Positions 43,270 to 54,268 of a stretch of DNA of 64,000 nt are shown in pieces. Position numbers and translations under genes: made by a program. Location of the stretch: positions 62,034,969 through 62,098,968 of the forward strand of contig OX377205.1 of the NCBI GenBank assembly GCA_947396885.1, read 5' to 3'. This DNA comes from Heligmosomoides polygyrus polygyrus (lineage: Eukaryota; Nematoda; Chromadorea; Rhabditida; Heligmosomidae). A model generated the notes under the pieces. The model was not told where the DNA came from. It made no database searches and saw only the letters and a list, made by a program, of their open reading frames with translations. Within the stretch, counting starts at the first letter, position 1; the number at the start of each line of letters is the position of its first letter.

Positions 43270-45993
43270 ATTTTTTAAACGTGTTGCTGAAGCTCACATT
43301 TTATATCCAAGATCAATTCATCAGAGACATTTGTTTCGCCTCTAAGCGCAGCTAACCAACAAAGCTGAAAAACATCTTAAGGAAGCTCTCAAAGAGACAA
43401 CTTCAGCTCTGAGTCCTGCACTCCATCAACGTGATGGGAATCACGTCCATTCTCCGAAATCGAAGAAGGTTCCGTTGCAATAGCTACGGTTCCTCAGCGA
43501 CTACCTCTGTTCTTAATGAATGTAATATCTCCAATGCAACAAGGCGGTAACCGATAGTGGGCACCTGAAAACAGCATTTGAGATAAAGATCAAAAACTTC
43601 ACAACGTTAAGGTAGTGAGAATGGGAGGCCAAGAATGAAGCGCCAAATCACAAACAAGAGTGGATCGGTACCATGGCAACTTTGAAGATATTCACGAATA
43701 TGAGACTTTTCTTGCCGTTCTCCATTATGCAATCGAACTATATGCTATGCATCTAAAGCAAAATTCTAAAGATACATTAAGTCTCGTAGTGCTACTAGGC
43801 AATGTGTTCCTACTTGAGTCAGTAATGATGGTCTGCATTTCTCCTCTATCTGATAAAAACAATCTGATCGATCAGGAATTTAAAAAATTGCTTAATAAAA
43901 ACGACCTCTAGACCAAGAATTTAGCACCAAGTAATGCTGTTGATGATTTATCAGACTCCCCTGAGATGCTATGCTTCTCTATGGGTTTACAAAGAAGATA
44001 TCTTCAAGATTATACAAGAATGGCCAGTCATTTCTTCTACATCACCGAATTACGTTTCACTCTCTTTCATTAAAAACATGCAGTACACAGAGCACGTTTA
44101 TAGAACACATTTTAACAGAGGTTATACGAAAGCCGAGGTCCCCTTCCGAGCAGAAGTGCCTCATAGCAACGCCACGAACTACAGACCAGTGAGCATAACA
44201 TCGGCATTTGCAAAAGTTTTTGAGAAAATTGTTAGCGAACACATTCTAAAACATTTGAAGAAAAGGACATTATTTCTAATAATTAGTTTGGCTTTTTGAA
44301 GGAAAATCGATTGAGACTGCCACAGTTACAGCGATTAATGATTGGACAAAAGCTTTTGAGGAAAAGAAGCGTGTAGATATGACCTATTTCGATTTCTCAA
44401 AGCTTTTCGATATAGTTCCATTAACAAGGCTACTACTGAGGTTAAGATTGGTCGTGGTGTATCACATGAAAGTGAACTTAATATGTGAGTTCCCTCAGAG
44501 ATTACTTATTTATTTATTTATTACACAAAGTGTGCACCATAAATAATAAACAAAACAAATACTGTAGATTAAGCCAGACTGTAGTACATATGTCTGGTTT
44601 GAGTGTTTTTCAATCCACTGATGAATGTGGGAACTATAGCTTGAAATTAGATACATTGAGATCGTTGAAAGTTCATTGCCTGGTTCATTGTTAATGAAAA
44701 AAGAGGTTTGTCCAAGAGTAGTCCGCACTTATTTCTTACAATGGAAAAAAGTAATCTGCAAACGCTGTTGAATTTGTAAAAAGAACATAAAGCGTAGATA
44801 AAATTCTTTCCAAGAGGACATCTTGCATGCGAATTATAAGATGCGCAAAGTCTACGACCTTCTACGCACACGACCCCAAGGCGGGCCCTGTAATTCAAAG
44901 GCCTCTTTATACTGGTACGCACCTCATATTTAGGCGCAAAGGCGAACGAAAGACATCACTACGGAGAATGAGATCCGTTTAAGTTGATCAAAAGCAAGAA
45001 AAAGTATATAAAAATATTAAATGCAACCCGGGACTACTCTTGCTGACACTGCCTTTACAGAGTTAGATAAATATATATCACCCATAACACAATGAACCCG
45101 TCTACGATCTAAGAAATATTATGTTGTTAGAAAAAACACTCATTGTGATTAACAATCATGATTAAAAAAATCTACTGCTTCATTCGACTGCTGGTATCTT
45201 TCTGAAGACTGAACTGCAAGAAAATGAGCAGGGGTCGGCTGATTCTCTCTAACGAGCTATGCCAAGGAGGAAGGTGAAAATTGGCTGCAATCAAAGACAT
45301 CATCGTTAGACATTATTATTTCTTAGAATTTGCTGAAGATCGAGCTTTTCCAACCTTGCTTTGGAGATGTGGTAATTTTCGGCACAACAAATGTCTGCTG
45401 GAATGCGCTGAAACCATCTGGCAACTCGGCAAAATAGTGAGTTAAAGATTTTTCCACGACATTTAGTTGTAGGATGTTTACAATAAATGGTGAAACTACC
45501 AATTATCTCATTACAATGTCTGTAAACTCATTACTTATTAGAGGTTAAGACGAATCTTTCTGCGAAGTAGTCGAAAACAAGAAACGAGATCAGCAATCGC
45601 CTTCTGCATTGTAAAGTTTGCAAGTTCAGTATTCTTAGTCAGTCGGAATAACATGGTATGTTAACATGTCCAGAGTAATTACAATTTTTACGGAAAACTA
45701 TTTTTGTGAATGTTTTCTGGACATTTTCAAGTTGGAGATTGTATTTTTTGCGCAGGGATTATATACTGGCGAGTTGTAATCAAGATGTGGCTTACAGTGT
45801 AGTTGATATGCTCTGAAAACCCTAGATTGTATCCATCAAAACTCTCAGGTCTTTGGCGATTTCGTAAGTATAACTCCGTTTGTATAGTATTCATTACGAG
45901 ATGTGAAATACAGAGCATTTGTTCAGACTTACTGTGAGGTCCCATTGTAATGAATATTAGTTTAGAAGTTTCATACATTTTTTAGATCAGAAC

Positions 45994-46890
45994 TTACTTC
46001 ATCACAGTTTCCTTCGTCATAAACCCCATTTTAGATTTTGACATATCGTCAGCGTATATTTGGACTTTCACATGTGTTGAAATCGCGAGCACCTTAGGTA
46101 AATCGATTATATAGACTATAAAAAGTAAAGGTGAAATTACTCCGCCTTGAGGTACGCCAACAGTGGAGTGATGTCTTTCAGAGTATTTCATATTAAGCCT
46201 AACCGTCATGTATCGATCGCAAAGGTGTGAAATTAGCTACTTCAACAGAGTATCTGAAATCTTTAGGAGCTTTAGATTGTGAATAAGTTTGTTGTGGTTT
46301 ACATTGTCAAATGCTTTAGTTAGATCAGTAAAGATCACACCAACCGATTTTCCTCTACTTAGAGCTGATGTCCAATCGTGTAAACTGTCCACCAAATTTG
46401 TTGTAGTGGAAGCTCCACTTAGGAAGCCACGCTGCTCAGAGGGGAACGGATGGAATTTATGGTTCCATGACAAGATCTTTAATAATCTTTTCCATGACTT
46501 TGATAGGTGCCGGTGTGACACTTATTGGCCGTATTCAGAGACTAGTTTGGCATTGTTGACTTTCGGTATGGCTGTAACCAGAGCCTCCCTCCAAATTCCC
46601 GGCACTTCTAACATGAAAGAAACATTGAAAATAAACACAAATGGCTTACAAATAGAATGAGCCCATTTTTTGAACGCTATAGGTGGTATACCATCATAAG
46701 GTTCCATCACGGAAGTTTTCATATGCATAAGTATACGATAGAAAGCAGATGGATGGATGCATAGATTCTCTTGATTACATGTGCCAGCGACTAAATGGAA
46801 GGATGTTCCCTGTTGGATGAATCTGTTGAACATCCTGATGTATCCCATCAGGGTGTTCAACAGATTCATAGGATTCAGTTGAAAGCACAT
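45994..46890 (-). pseudogene. CR1-B reverse transcriptase pieces
   Basis: Three frames make up the RT. 46,522-46,890 has YDGIPPIAFKKWAHSICKPF and IWREALVTAIPKVNN (motifs 0-1). 46,237-46,521 has SEQRGFLSGASTTTNLVDSL and VIFTDLTKAFDNVNHNKLI (motifs 2b-3, first catalytic Asp). 45,994-46,209 has GVPQGGVISPLLFIVYIIDL and QIYADDMS (motifs 4-5, catalytic Asp pair). The order and spacing match CR1. Each junction is a frameshift or stop. Confidence 0.75.
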
Positions 46891-47135
46891 TTAAAAAGAA
46901 ATTTCCGAGAGCACTTGCTTTGGAAGAATCGGAAATACACATTGAGTCATCACTATCTATTAAGACAGGAACTTGTTGGTGACCTCTAATTTTCTTTCTA
47001 ATATATAGGTGGAGGCTTTTCATGAGTGGACAAGATGTTGAACGTCGCTGTTTGTCATCCAAAAGCCTTATTAGATTATATTCAATATTGGAGCATATTT
47101 TTTTGTATAACGGATGTTGCATATGGTTAACAGAA

Positions 47136-47678
47136 TTAAAAGATGATCTGTTTCTGTGCTAGTAGGTTGAGTATGTGCTGCGGAAGTTTCAATGAGAAGG
47201 GCCGTCTGATTTTAAATGGTACAAATTTTCCCAGCAAGTCGTAGAGTACAGCACAGAACCTTCTGTATAGATCTGATGTTGATTCATAAGCCTCAAACAT
47301 TTTAGGCCAGCCAACTCTCTCAAGACATCCGGTAAGTGAACGGAAATCAGTTTGTAGAAAATCTGTCAGTGGTAACAGTGTGGTGGAAAAACGAGGGGCA
47401 CCTATTTTGAAACCAACAATGCTATGATCAGAATTAGATAGAGAAGGAAGAATTTCGATGTTTGATATGTTATCAGAGGAATGAATGATGTTATCAGAGG
47501 TAAGAATGATATCGAGTGTGCTTCCTTCGTGTGTCGGTTGATTGACGAGTTGCTTTAGCCCGCAGCTTTCAAAAAAGCTTGAATATCGAGAGGCGATAGA
47601 GTCAAGCGGTCGACAATCTTGCCAACTAACCCTTAGATTGAAGTCACCAAGTAAAACAGTATCCACCACAGAGAGCAA
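47136..47678 (-). pseudogene. CR1-B endonuclease C-terminal ORF
   Basis: This 180-codon frame holds the second half of the AP endonuclease. Visible are VLLGDFNLRVSWQD (residues about 8-21, GDFN catalytic loop), the hydrophobic core FFESCGLKQLVNQPTH (about 35-50), TLDIILTSD (about 54-62) and SLSNSDHSIVGFKI (about 78-91, SDH catalytic block), followed by a linker toward RT. It is cut from the N-terminal half (about 47,690-48,430) by a frameshift. Confidence 0.75.
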
Positions 47679-49148
47679 AGAGCACGGAGTTCATCGAGTA
47701 AAGAGTCATCATCACTGCTGTGGGAATTAGGTGGGCGGTAAACAAGCACAAATCTTGTGAAAGTTGACGTAGCTGCACATAACATAGCAACACACAAAAC
47801 ATCAGCTCTTAAACAAGAAACTGGTTCAATTTTTTGTGCATAAAGGTTACTAGAAAATCAAACTTCACACCTTCTTTCTCCTAGACGATCAATTCAATAA
47901 ATGGTATAAGGAAAATCAGCAGTCACTTCGAAGTGTTTGATTTTTGGAGATTACCAAGTTTCTTTGCTCCGATTTGTATGATTTTCCAAAAATTTTCGAC
48001 GCCGTTAATTACATGGAGGCCGCTATTTTTACAGCCTGCTTTTTAAAGCGTAGAACCCACACTTCTTATTGTTTTAAAAGCTCTGTGAATTTTTCAGAGA
48101 TGTCGCACAAATTCCGAAATATGGTAGGTTACGTGGAGCCATTGCGTTCTCCGATATCACCGATCGTCACTGAAGGATGGACTTCTCTCGGCAAAAATTT
48201 CTAGCTTCTGGAGGAAGAGCATCAGAGGGTGAAAACTGTGCCATCTCAGAGTTTAAGATGTTATCAATACACAATCAAAAACTAAACTTCTTCGCAGCGA
48301 TCTCCGATATGATCAGGGGGATTTGCAAATTCTCATGTTTTTTCATTCTGTTACAAAAACTACGGCAGGCTTAATATTCGAGAGAAAGGAGTGAAAATGA
48401 TGTAGTTTATTAGAGAGACTACGAGCATTCATAAGACAGAAAAGATGGGCCTTTAACGTGCAAGGTTATACGTTTCCCGATTGTCTGTTAGGCAATTCCG
48501 AAACATGCTTGAGTTCGCTGCGATAAACTACCTACTCATGCCGCCCTTTGTTAGCATTCTTTCCTTAGCCATTTGCCTCAGCTCATAATCACGTTTGCGC
48601 TTTTCTGTTGTCATGCTACGCCTGTATATTTGCTCCATTCCTTTTGTACCATGCAAAAGTCGTGTGTTTGCAAGTGCTTGTCACCGATGTCTGGTAGTAG
48701 ATAGCACAATCTTAAGTAATCTCGGACGGTTTTGAGTCAGTTTTCCCATTCGAAAAACTTCAACTGGCTTTCACTCAACTTTTAAAGCGCACATGAAATT
48801 ATTGCAAACCTTAACATCGAGATCAACTTGACGTTCGTAAGGGGAAAGATTGTAGCTGCCTCTTCTACCCTAGACACAACTATGCTACGTGAGCGTTTTC
48901 AGCTTCGATAGCCTCAGAATGTTCAACAAATATCTTTTCACATGCTACGAGAAGCATCTCATTAATAATTGGATTCTGATTACGTGCCATAATTGTTTGA
49001 AGGATGTCGACAGCGACATCTGTCGAAGGCACGAATGTCCTTGCGACTGCGAATCAGAGGAGAATCAGGCAGTATTCTGTTTAGGTTCGGTTTTGCGACT
49101 TTAAGCCATTTCATTTACGATGCAACCAAAATTGAATCCGCAAATAGA

Positions 49149-49317
49149 CCGGAGGTTGGATTCATGAACAATTAAACCTGTGGGTATGCAGGGTATAAGG
49201 AGCAGGGATAAGATAAGAGTCAGGTAAAGATAAGGTAAGAGCCAGAAACGCAGGCTGCATCGTGGGTATCTCTACCCCTATACCCACGGGTTATTCGTTG
49301 ATGAATATGGCCCCGGG
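49149..49317. mobile_element. MITE-3: relative of MITE-2 and MITE-4
   Basis: The element spans 49,154-49,312. It begins GGTTGGATTCATGAACAATT and ends CGTTGATGAATATGGCC as an imperfect inverted repeat, with complementary GTGGGTAT..GGGTATA blocks further in. CCGGA (49,149-49,153) and CCGGG (49,313-49,317) flank it. The interior (AAGATAAGAGTCAGGTA) closely matches 62,964-63,118. Confidence 0.75.
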
Positions 49318-49818
49318 ACTGAAAGAAATGTATATTGAAATAATCTGAACAGAAAGCTCAGGTTGAAGGCAACCGCACTCAACAACGTCAGGAAGCAGAC
49401 TTACCAAGTTAATGTAGATGGCAGCTTTTCGAAATCTTTATTGCTTTCAGAAGAGTACCGCAGGGGAGTTCCTTCCTCTCTGTTCTTCTTGCTCTATACC
49501 CACGAATTGTCAGAGTCTCTTTCACAATTTGGAGTTAGTTGTAAAATGTACGCTGACGACATCAAGATCTATAAAACCATTGAAAACGCAGATGGTTTAC
49601 CTTTAATTCAAGAAGCAGTGAACTACATTGACTCCTGGGCTAATAAATAGGAACTGCACCTCAACGCATCGTCGTAGAAACCAATCGCATTGTCGAAACC
49701 CCATCTTAGAATGTAAGAGGTGTTACACTGGAAACAACTGCTAGCGTTCGTGATCTTGGCTTCCTAATATCTAAGGACCTGAGTTTTAAACTGCATTATA
49801 AAGCATTGGCTAAGAAAG

Positions 49819-50580
49819 CTGATTACTATACATTGGAATGAATCATTCCGAATGAATCATTTTCGGATATCCGATTCGGATAACCCGATCCGAATCATCC
49901 AAAAATCCGGTGTCCGCGAAATTGTTGTTATCCGAATCATCCGAAAATCCGGGGTCTGCGAAATTGCCGTTATCCGAATCATCCAAAAATCCGAGGTCCG
50001 CGACATTGTCGTTATCCGAATCATTCAAAAATCCGGGGTTTGCAAAATCACCGTTATCCGAATCATCCAATTATCCGAAGATTTTCGATCGGATCCATTG
50101 TATCGAGTGAATCATTTTCGGATATCCGATTCGGATAACCCGATCTGAATCATCCAAAAATCGGGTGTCCGCGAAATTGTCGTTATCCGAATCATCCGAA
50201 AATCTGGGGTTTGCGAAATTGCCGTTATCCGAATCATCCAAAAATCCGAGGTCCGCGACATTGTCGTTATCCGAATCATCCAATTATACGAAGATTTTCG
50301 ATCGGATCCATTGTATCGAGTGAATCATTTTCGGATATCCGATTCGGATAACCCTATCCGAATCATCCAAAAATCCAGTGTTCGCAGAATTGTCGTTATC
50401 CGAATCATCCGAAAATCCGGGGTCTGCGAAATTGCCGTTATCCGAATCATCCAAAAATCCGAGGTCCGCGACATTATCGTTATCCGAATCATTCAAAAAT
50501 CCGGGGTTTGCAAAATCACCGTTATCCGAATCATCCAATTATCCGAAGATTTTCGATCGGATCCAATGTATACTGATTAC
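49819..50580. mobile_element. Satellite-like 746-bp DNA element with 8-bp TSD, inside CR1-C
   Basis: The element spans 49,827-50,572. It starts TATACATTGGA and ends with the exact complement TCCAATGTATA. CTGATTAC is duplicated at 49,819-49,826 and 50,573-50,580, and removal restores the CR1-C codons KKADYHICTF. Internally it is three copies of a 210-260-bp unit, each made of 55-57-bp subrepeats of (T)TATCCGAATCATCC plus AAAAATCCG(A/G)GGTC. No coding capacity. The 8-bp TSD fits hAT-like transposition. Confidence 0.85.
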
Positions 50581-50640
50581 CACATCTGCACCTTTTTAAA
50601 GCACTGAGGAGCAGAGATCCTCAAATTCGAGGACCGTCGA

Positions 50641-51340
50641 CGAGGTTCGGACTCAAATTGAATGTCAAGAAGACGGAGTACCTAACGACTGACGTGAGCG
50701 TGTCCGGATCCATTAAGATTAACGGTACTGAACATGCACGCACTTCGGTGTTCAAATACCTGGGATCAGCAATAGCGTCTGTCGGCTGTCTGATGGTTGA
50801 AGTGAACTCACGCGTGAGTGCAGCTTGGTCCAAGTGGCGCTCGTTGACTGGCGTGCTCTGCGATAAGAAGATACCAGAGCACCTGAAGTCGAAGATCTAC
50901 AGAGCAGTCATCCGGCCAGTAGCGATGTACGGCGCTGAGTGTTGGCCTGCGCCTAAGGAAGTTGAAAAGCGCCTCAGCGTCATGGAGACGAAGATGCTGC
51001 GCTGGACGGCTGGAGTCACGCGCATGGACCGCATCCGAAATGATGCTATTCGGTAGCAGTTCAGTGTCACGCCGATAGCGAACAAGGTGCACCAAGCTCG
51101 CTTGCGATGGTACGGCCATATTCTGCGTGGGAAAGAAGACATCGTCCGCATGATAGGCTTTGAGTTGGATGTATCTGGAAAGCGGCCTAGAGGACGCCCG
51201 AAGCAGCGTTGGTCCGATACGTTACACACGGACATGAAAGTAACTGGCGTCCTCCCTAATCAAGCGCAGGATCAGGAATGCTGGCGTCGTGACACCAGAA
51301 GAGCGGACCCCGCGACGAAGCGGGACAAACGCTGAAGAAT

Positions 51341-51371
<31 letters not shown>

Positions 51372-51412
51372 AGAAGAAGAAGAAGAAGAAGAAGAAGAAG
51401 AAGAAGAAGATT
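50641..51412 (+). mobile_element. RTE-C: RTE-A-family 3' fragment with GAA tail
   Basis: The frame 50,658-51,056 has LNVKKTEYLTTDVSVSGSIK, FKYLGSAIASVG, AAWSKWRSLTGVLCDKKIPE, KIYRAVIRPVAMYGAECWP and METKMLRWTAGVTRMDRI, a good match to the RTE-A C-terminal domain. 51,087-51,335 continues LRWYGHILRG, GKRPRGRPKQRWSD and a basic end RADPATKRDKR before a stop. One TAG (51,054) separates them. A GAAGAA tail ends the copy at about 51,412. It is 5'-truncated. Confidence 0.85.
51343..51412. repeat. (GAA)n microsatellite, tail of RTE-C
   Basis: About 70 bp of nearly pure GAA/AGA directly follow the RTE-C stop codon. Other RTE-A copies end in ATGATG-type or GAA-type tails. Confidence 0.9.
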
Positions 51413-52375
51413 GTATTTTCACGTGTCCACGTCATGAATAAATAGATAAATAAATAAAACGAAAACAAATCTGATGCTAAGGAATGCAAATAGTATTGAA
51501 TGTAAACAGGTGAATTAAAATCTCCGCCGCTCAGAGCCAGTGCAGTAGATGAACCGTGGTCCTTATGTAGTTTGAAAAAGCAATAAATCATGGAAATAAA
51601 CTACTTTGAAAAATTCATAAGAATAAATCTTATCTGTTGATTCTGTCTAATACACTACAAACACAAGGACCAACAACATTGCAACCTACCACGATGTTTA
51701 TCTGTTATCTTATACATGGCACGTTGGAAAGCAATAAAGAAAGATTTTAGTCCCACGTTTGGGATGTTTTAAGAATTCTATGTCAGTGGTTAAGCGCAAT
51801 AATTTTATTACATTCCTCTTTAAAGGATTTTGGTATGCCCGTAATATTCTAGAATATTAAGATTATTTTCATATTTAGAAAGGCAATTAAGAACAATAAT
51901 AATTTGTATAAACTGTAATTAATCTTGCTTTCTTGAAAGTTTATACCTCTATTCGTTTACTCTTCAATAGGTCTTAAAGAAAACTAAGGATTATTACTTT
52001 CATAGGTTAGAACTGATCCTAATGTTATCGAATTGCCTTAAATTCCGAATTAAATACATTTGTGAAAGTGAGTATATAAAACAATTGTGAAAGTGAGTAT
52101 ATAAAACAATAGTTGTTTAGAGCTGCTTTTTATCATTTAGAGAACGGATATGTTCCTTTATCCCATTCTTGCGTCGCCTACTTGTGATACCCACATATTT
52201 GATATTGTATTTTTTAGGTGTTACGGAATCCACTAAATTCGTAGAACGAGCAGAAGCTGGTTCAATAAAAAAAAATAGAGTACTTCCTCTCTTCACAGTA
52301 ACAGTAGGGTAGAAAATGGCTCCAACTTCATCTTTTCACATTGACAACAAATATATACAACAAGAAACAGAAATT
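51413..52375. other. AT-rich stretch with a 27-bp tandem duplication
   Basis: A unit GTGAAAGTGAGTATATAAAA is directly duplicated at about 52,062-52,112. The TAAA-rich 51,436-51,460 may be the CR1-C tail. No gene was recognised. Confidence 0.35.
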
Positions 52376-52533
52376 CTAGCATGAAAATGAACATGAACAG
52401 CACAACGAGGCATTGATACGGTGTTCAAAAAATTGTGCCTCCTGCTGGGCGAGCACAAGGAGTTGCAAACGGAACAGCCCTATTAAAACAGCAGTAAAAA
52501 TACTCACGCCTATACTTACAATAGAAATTATAT
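52376..52533 (-). CDS. Candidate transmembrane exon downstream of the ShKT gene
   Basis: After an acceptor-like CTTATTTCAG (ending at 52,534) the minus strand stays open for 52 codons to a TAG. It starts with a strongly hydrophobic segment (IISIVSIGVSIFTAVLIGLF, then LQLLVLA) and then QQEAQFFEHRINAS with a Cys-rich end. It lies 67 bp downstream of the ShKT stop codon on the same strand. It could be an alternative 3' exon, part of a neighbouring gene, or chance in AT-rich DNA. Confidence 0.25.
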
Positions 52534-52600
52534 CTGAAATAAGAAAAGTGGTGGGACTCTAATCTACAGGATGGGCCAACGCCGCTAAGCATTCATCCAG

Positions 52601-52997
52601 CTAGCATTTGCCACATGAGTAGGCGCAGTTCTCCCGCATGAACAGTGGCACTGTCCGGCACAGTTCGGGTCGTTCCGCTACCCAACGCTTACAGGCGTGC
52701 CGAAGATCGTAACACGAGCCCTCTGTACCGTCACCAAAACGGAATCCTTTAGCCTTCGGTGCATCTGAAGCAGCGATGATAGGCAGATGTACTGGCTTTG
52801 AGGGCTGATCTAGAATAGAATTAATATTGAAGAATGGCGTACCAGAATTAGGACCGAATAAAGATGCGAAGGCAAGCTGTAAACAAATACAGCAAAGAAA
52901 GTATTAAAGCTTAGGTCAAGCGCTGAGATTTTTAGAAATTCCTGTAATTATCATGCTAATGAAAACCCAAGCAGGTGTAGAAATTCTTTGTATTCAT
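52601..52997 (-). CDS. ShKT (SXC) domain protein, likely secreted; two-exon model
   Basis: The minus-strand exon 52,601-52,876 follows a strong acceptor TTTGTTTACAG and encodes 91 residues. A Pro/Ser-rich linker leads to a C-terminal ShKT domain with six cysteines at residues 55, 62, 73, 84, 88 and 91 (spacing C-x6-C-x10-C-x10-C-x3-C-x2-C), the conserved Trp after the second Cys and the terminal CGKC. ShKT domains occur in many secreted nematode proteins. They resemble potassium-channel-blocking peptides, but the role here is unknown. A start is suggested at 52,997 (exon 1 52,967-52,997, MNTKNFYTCL), which with the first residues of exon 2 would form a signal peptide. The donor GGGTTTTC gives a phase one base off, so either the model, the base call or the gene's integrity is at fault. 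No other cysteine framework is disturbed. Confidence 0.7.
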
Positions 52998-53239
52998 GAT
53001 GCTTTCAATATAGATTCCCGCTATTGCGTCGGCATTCCTGCGTAATGACTCCAGTTTTTCCAGCCGCCTCGACCATCCGCGAAAGACAAACACTCCAGCG
53101 TTCAATGCCCCACAAAAATGATTTGAGGGCCATTGTGCCTTACTGTGATATACAATCTGATGAAGGGATGCGCTGACTGAAGTCTACGACTTCGCTCTCA
53201 TGCACATGAGTACTCTATATTTGATAAACTGCCAAGTAC

Positions 53240-53835
53240 CTAGGATGTATTTATTTATTTTGTACACTACATTGAGGCTGCCAAACGTCTGGTTGGGGCT
53301 TCGCCCCAAACCCGGAGAATAGAACACCCCGAACGTCTTCTTCTCCTCTTTAGACCTTCTCTCACTCATTACAGTAAAAAAGCTGGTTTTGCTATTAAGA
53401 ATGGTATAGCGGAATAGGGCAAAACAGGTCCATCACCTTCACTGGACCTCCCTTTACTGGTCCCCTCTTCGCAGTTCATCCTATCCTTCACCGATCCCCA
53501 CTACTGGTCCCACCCTCGCTGGTCCCCTTTTATTCATCAACCCTTTTCCGGTCTCCCTTCACTGGGCCACTCCCCCCTCCCTTCACCGGTCCCCATTACC
53601 GGTCACGTTGTCTGAATCCGGAACCCTCGCGCGACGTCGGAGACACCTCTCCTCAACCCAAACGTCCTTGGTGGGACATCGGTGACACGTCTTCTGAACC
53701 CAGACACCTGTTGACCCATCTCGCTGACACCGCTTCTAAACCCGGACGAATGTTGAAGGAGGTGGGGGACATCTCTTTCTAACCCGCACCTCCTTTGCGC
53801 GACATCGGTGACATTTCGTTTGAACATGGTCTCCT
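53240..53835 (-). mobile_element. Minisatellite-bearing repeat, R3 copy 2
   Basis: 53,270-53,400 is the inverse of 9,170-9,300, including the GGGGCTTCGCCCC hairpin and the CTTTAGACCTTCT block. To the right, CACTGGTCC- and CCGGTC-rich runs and GACATCGGTGACAC repeats (53,420-53,830) match the style of the R3 copy 1 interior in reverse. A TAAA-type tail (about 53,248-53,262) adjoins its left end. Confidence 0.5.
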
Positions 53836-54098
53836 GTCGACAACTTCAACAGTTGACAAATGGTGACAACTACATAGAAAAACGATAAAGGTGCAGGCAT
53901 TATATAACGCTGTTTCTGTCATATGCTGAGAAGGGAGGGGAAAGTGTATTATATTGGATTCATTTGCACTCTCAAACTAGTGCAAAAGCACGCCTAATTT
54001 TTGCTAAATCATTGAACTAACCAGGGGGGCTCCAATATTACTATAGCACGGTGCCCTCATTAGCTACGGGATGAGTCGCATATACGGCTTACGACTCT

Positions 54099-54268
54099 GA
54101 GCGGCTCGTTGTGCAGTGGATAGAAATGCGGTTTCGTAAGAGAGTTTTCGGAGTTCAGCTATCGTGTCGTACAGCTTTTTTGCACTTCTTCTGATCGGTT
54201 CAGACTCGAGAAGGGCTGATTTCGGGACAGCATTTAGGCCTTTTCTGCACATTTTCCAACTGTATGCT
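54099..54268 (+). mobile_element. SINE2 copy 3
   Basis: The head GAGCGGCTCGTTGTGCAGTG has an A-box-like start, GAGTTCAGC is a weak B box, and the end TTTTCTGCACATTTTCCAAC matches the terminal block of the other two copies. No Cys-rich exon adjoins this copy. Confidence 0.6.

Larger units (their letters stand above)
44505..48900 (-). mobile_element. CR1-B: near full-length CR1-type LINE, antisense inside CR1-C
   Basis: From the right the order is an ORF1-type C-terminus (GKLTQNRPRLLKIV, TTEKRKRDYELRQMAKER, about 48,560-48,760), an endonuclease start NARSLSNKLHHFHSFL (about 48,380-48,430), RFVLVYRPPNSHSSDDD (about 47,700-47,760), the endonuclease body, a linker, and RT with DGIPPIAFKKWAH, RGFLSGASTTTNLVDSLHDW, FTDLTKAFDNVNHNKL and GVPQGGVISPLLF..QIYADD (46,020-46,890). 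A thumb region HLDYNSPVYNPCAKN follows (about 45,740-45,790). The 3' end is GTGTAATAAATAAATAAATA (44,505-44,526). It has several stops and frameshifts. Confidence 0.8.
43270..50640 (+). mobile_element. CR1-C: decayed CR1-type LINE, host of nested insertions
   Basis: Plus-strand pieces in order are a linker (about 43,270-43,430, tentative), the RT N-terminus with NYRPVSITSAFAKVFEKIVS (44,170-44,250), AINDWTKAFEEKKRVDMTYF and DFSKLFDIVPLTRLL (44,330-44,440), then after an interruption TYQVNVDGSFSKSLL, RRGVPSSLFFLLYTHEL and the catalytic CKMYADDIKIYK (49,390-49,580). A C-terminal block KDLSFKLHYKALAKKADY is split by a DNA element at 49,827 and resumes HICTFLKALRSRDPQI (50,581-50,625). It stops against RTE-C at about 50,640. 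A TAAA-type tail near 51,436-51,460 may be its 3' end. Confidence 0.7.

Noticed and set aside
49827..50572. CRISPR-like array
   Set aside because: The repeats are degenerate, the spacers are themselves repeated, and the block has transposon termini in a eukaryotic context.
49852..50607. Several 66-98-codon ORFs on both strands rich in DDSDN or SESS motifs
   Set aside because: They are translations of the satellite-like subrepeats inside a transposed element.
51222..51591. Poly-Ser and poly-Phe ORFs on the minus strand
   Set aside because: They come from the GAA microsatellite tail of RTE-C.
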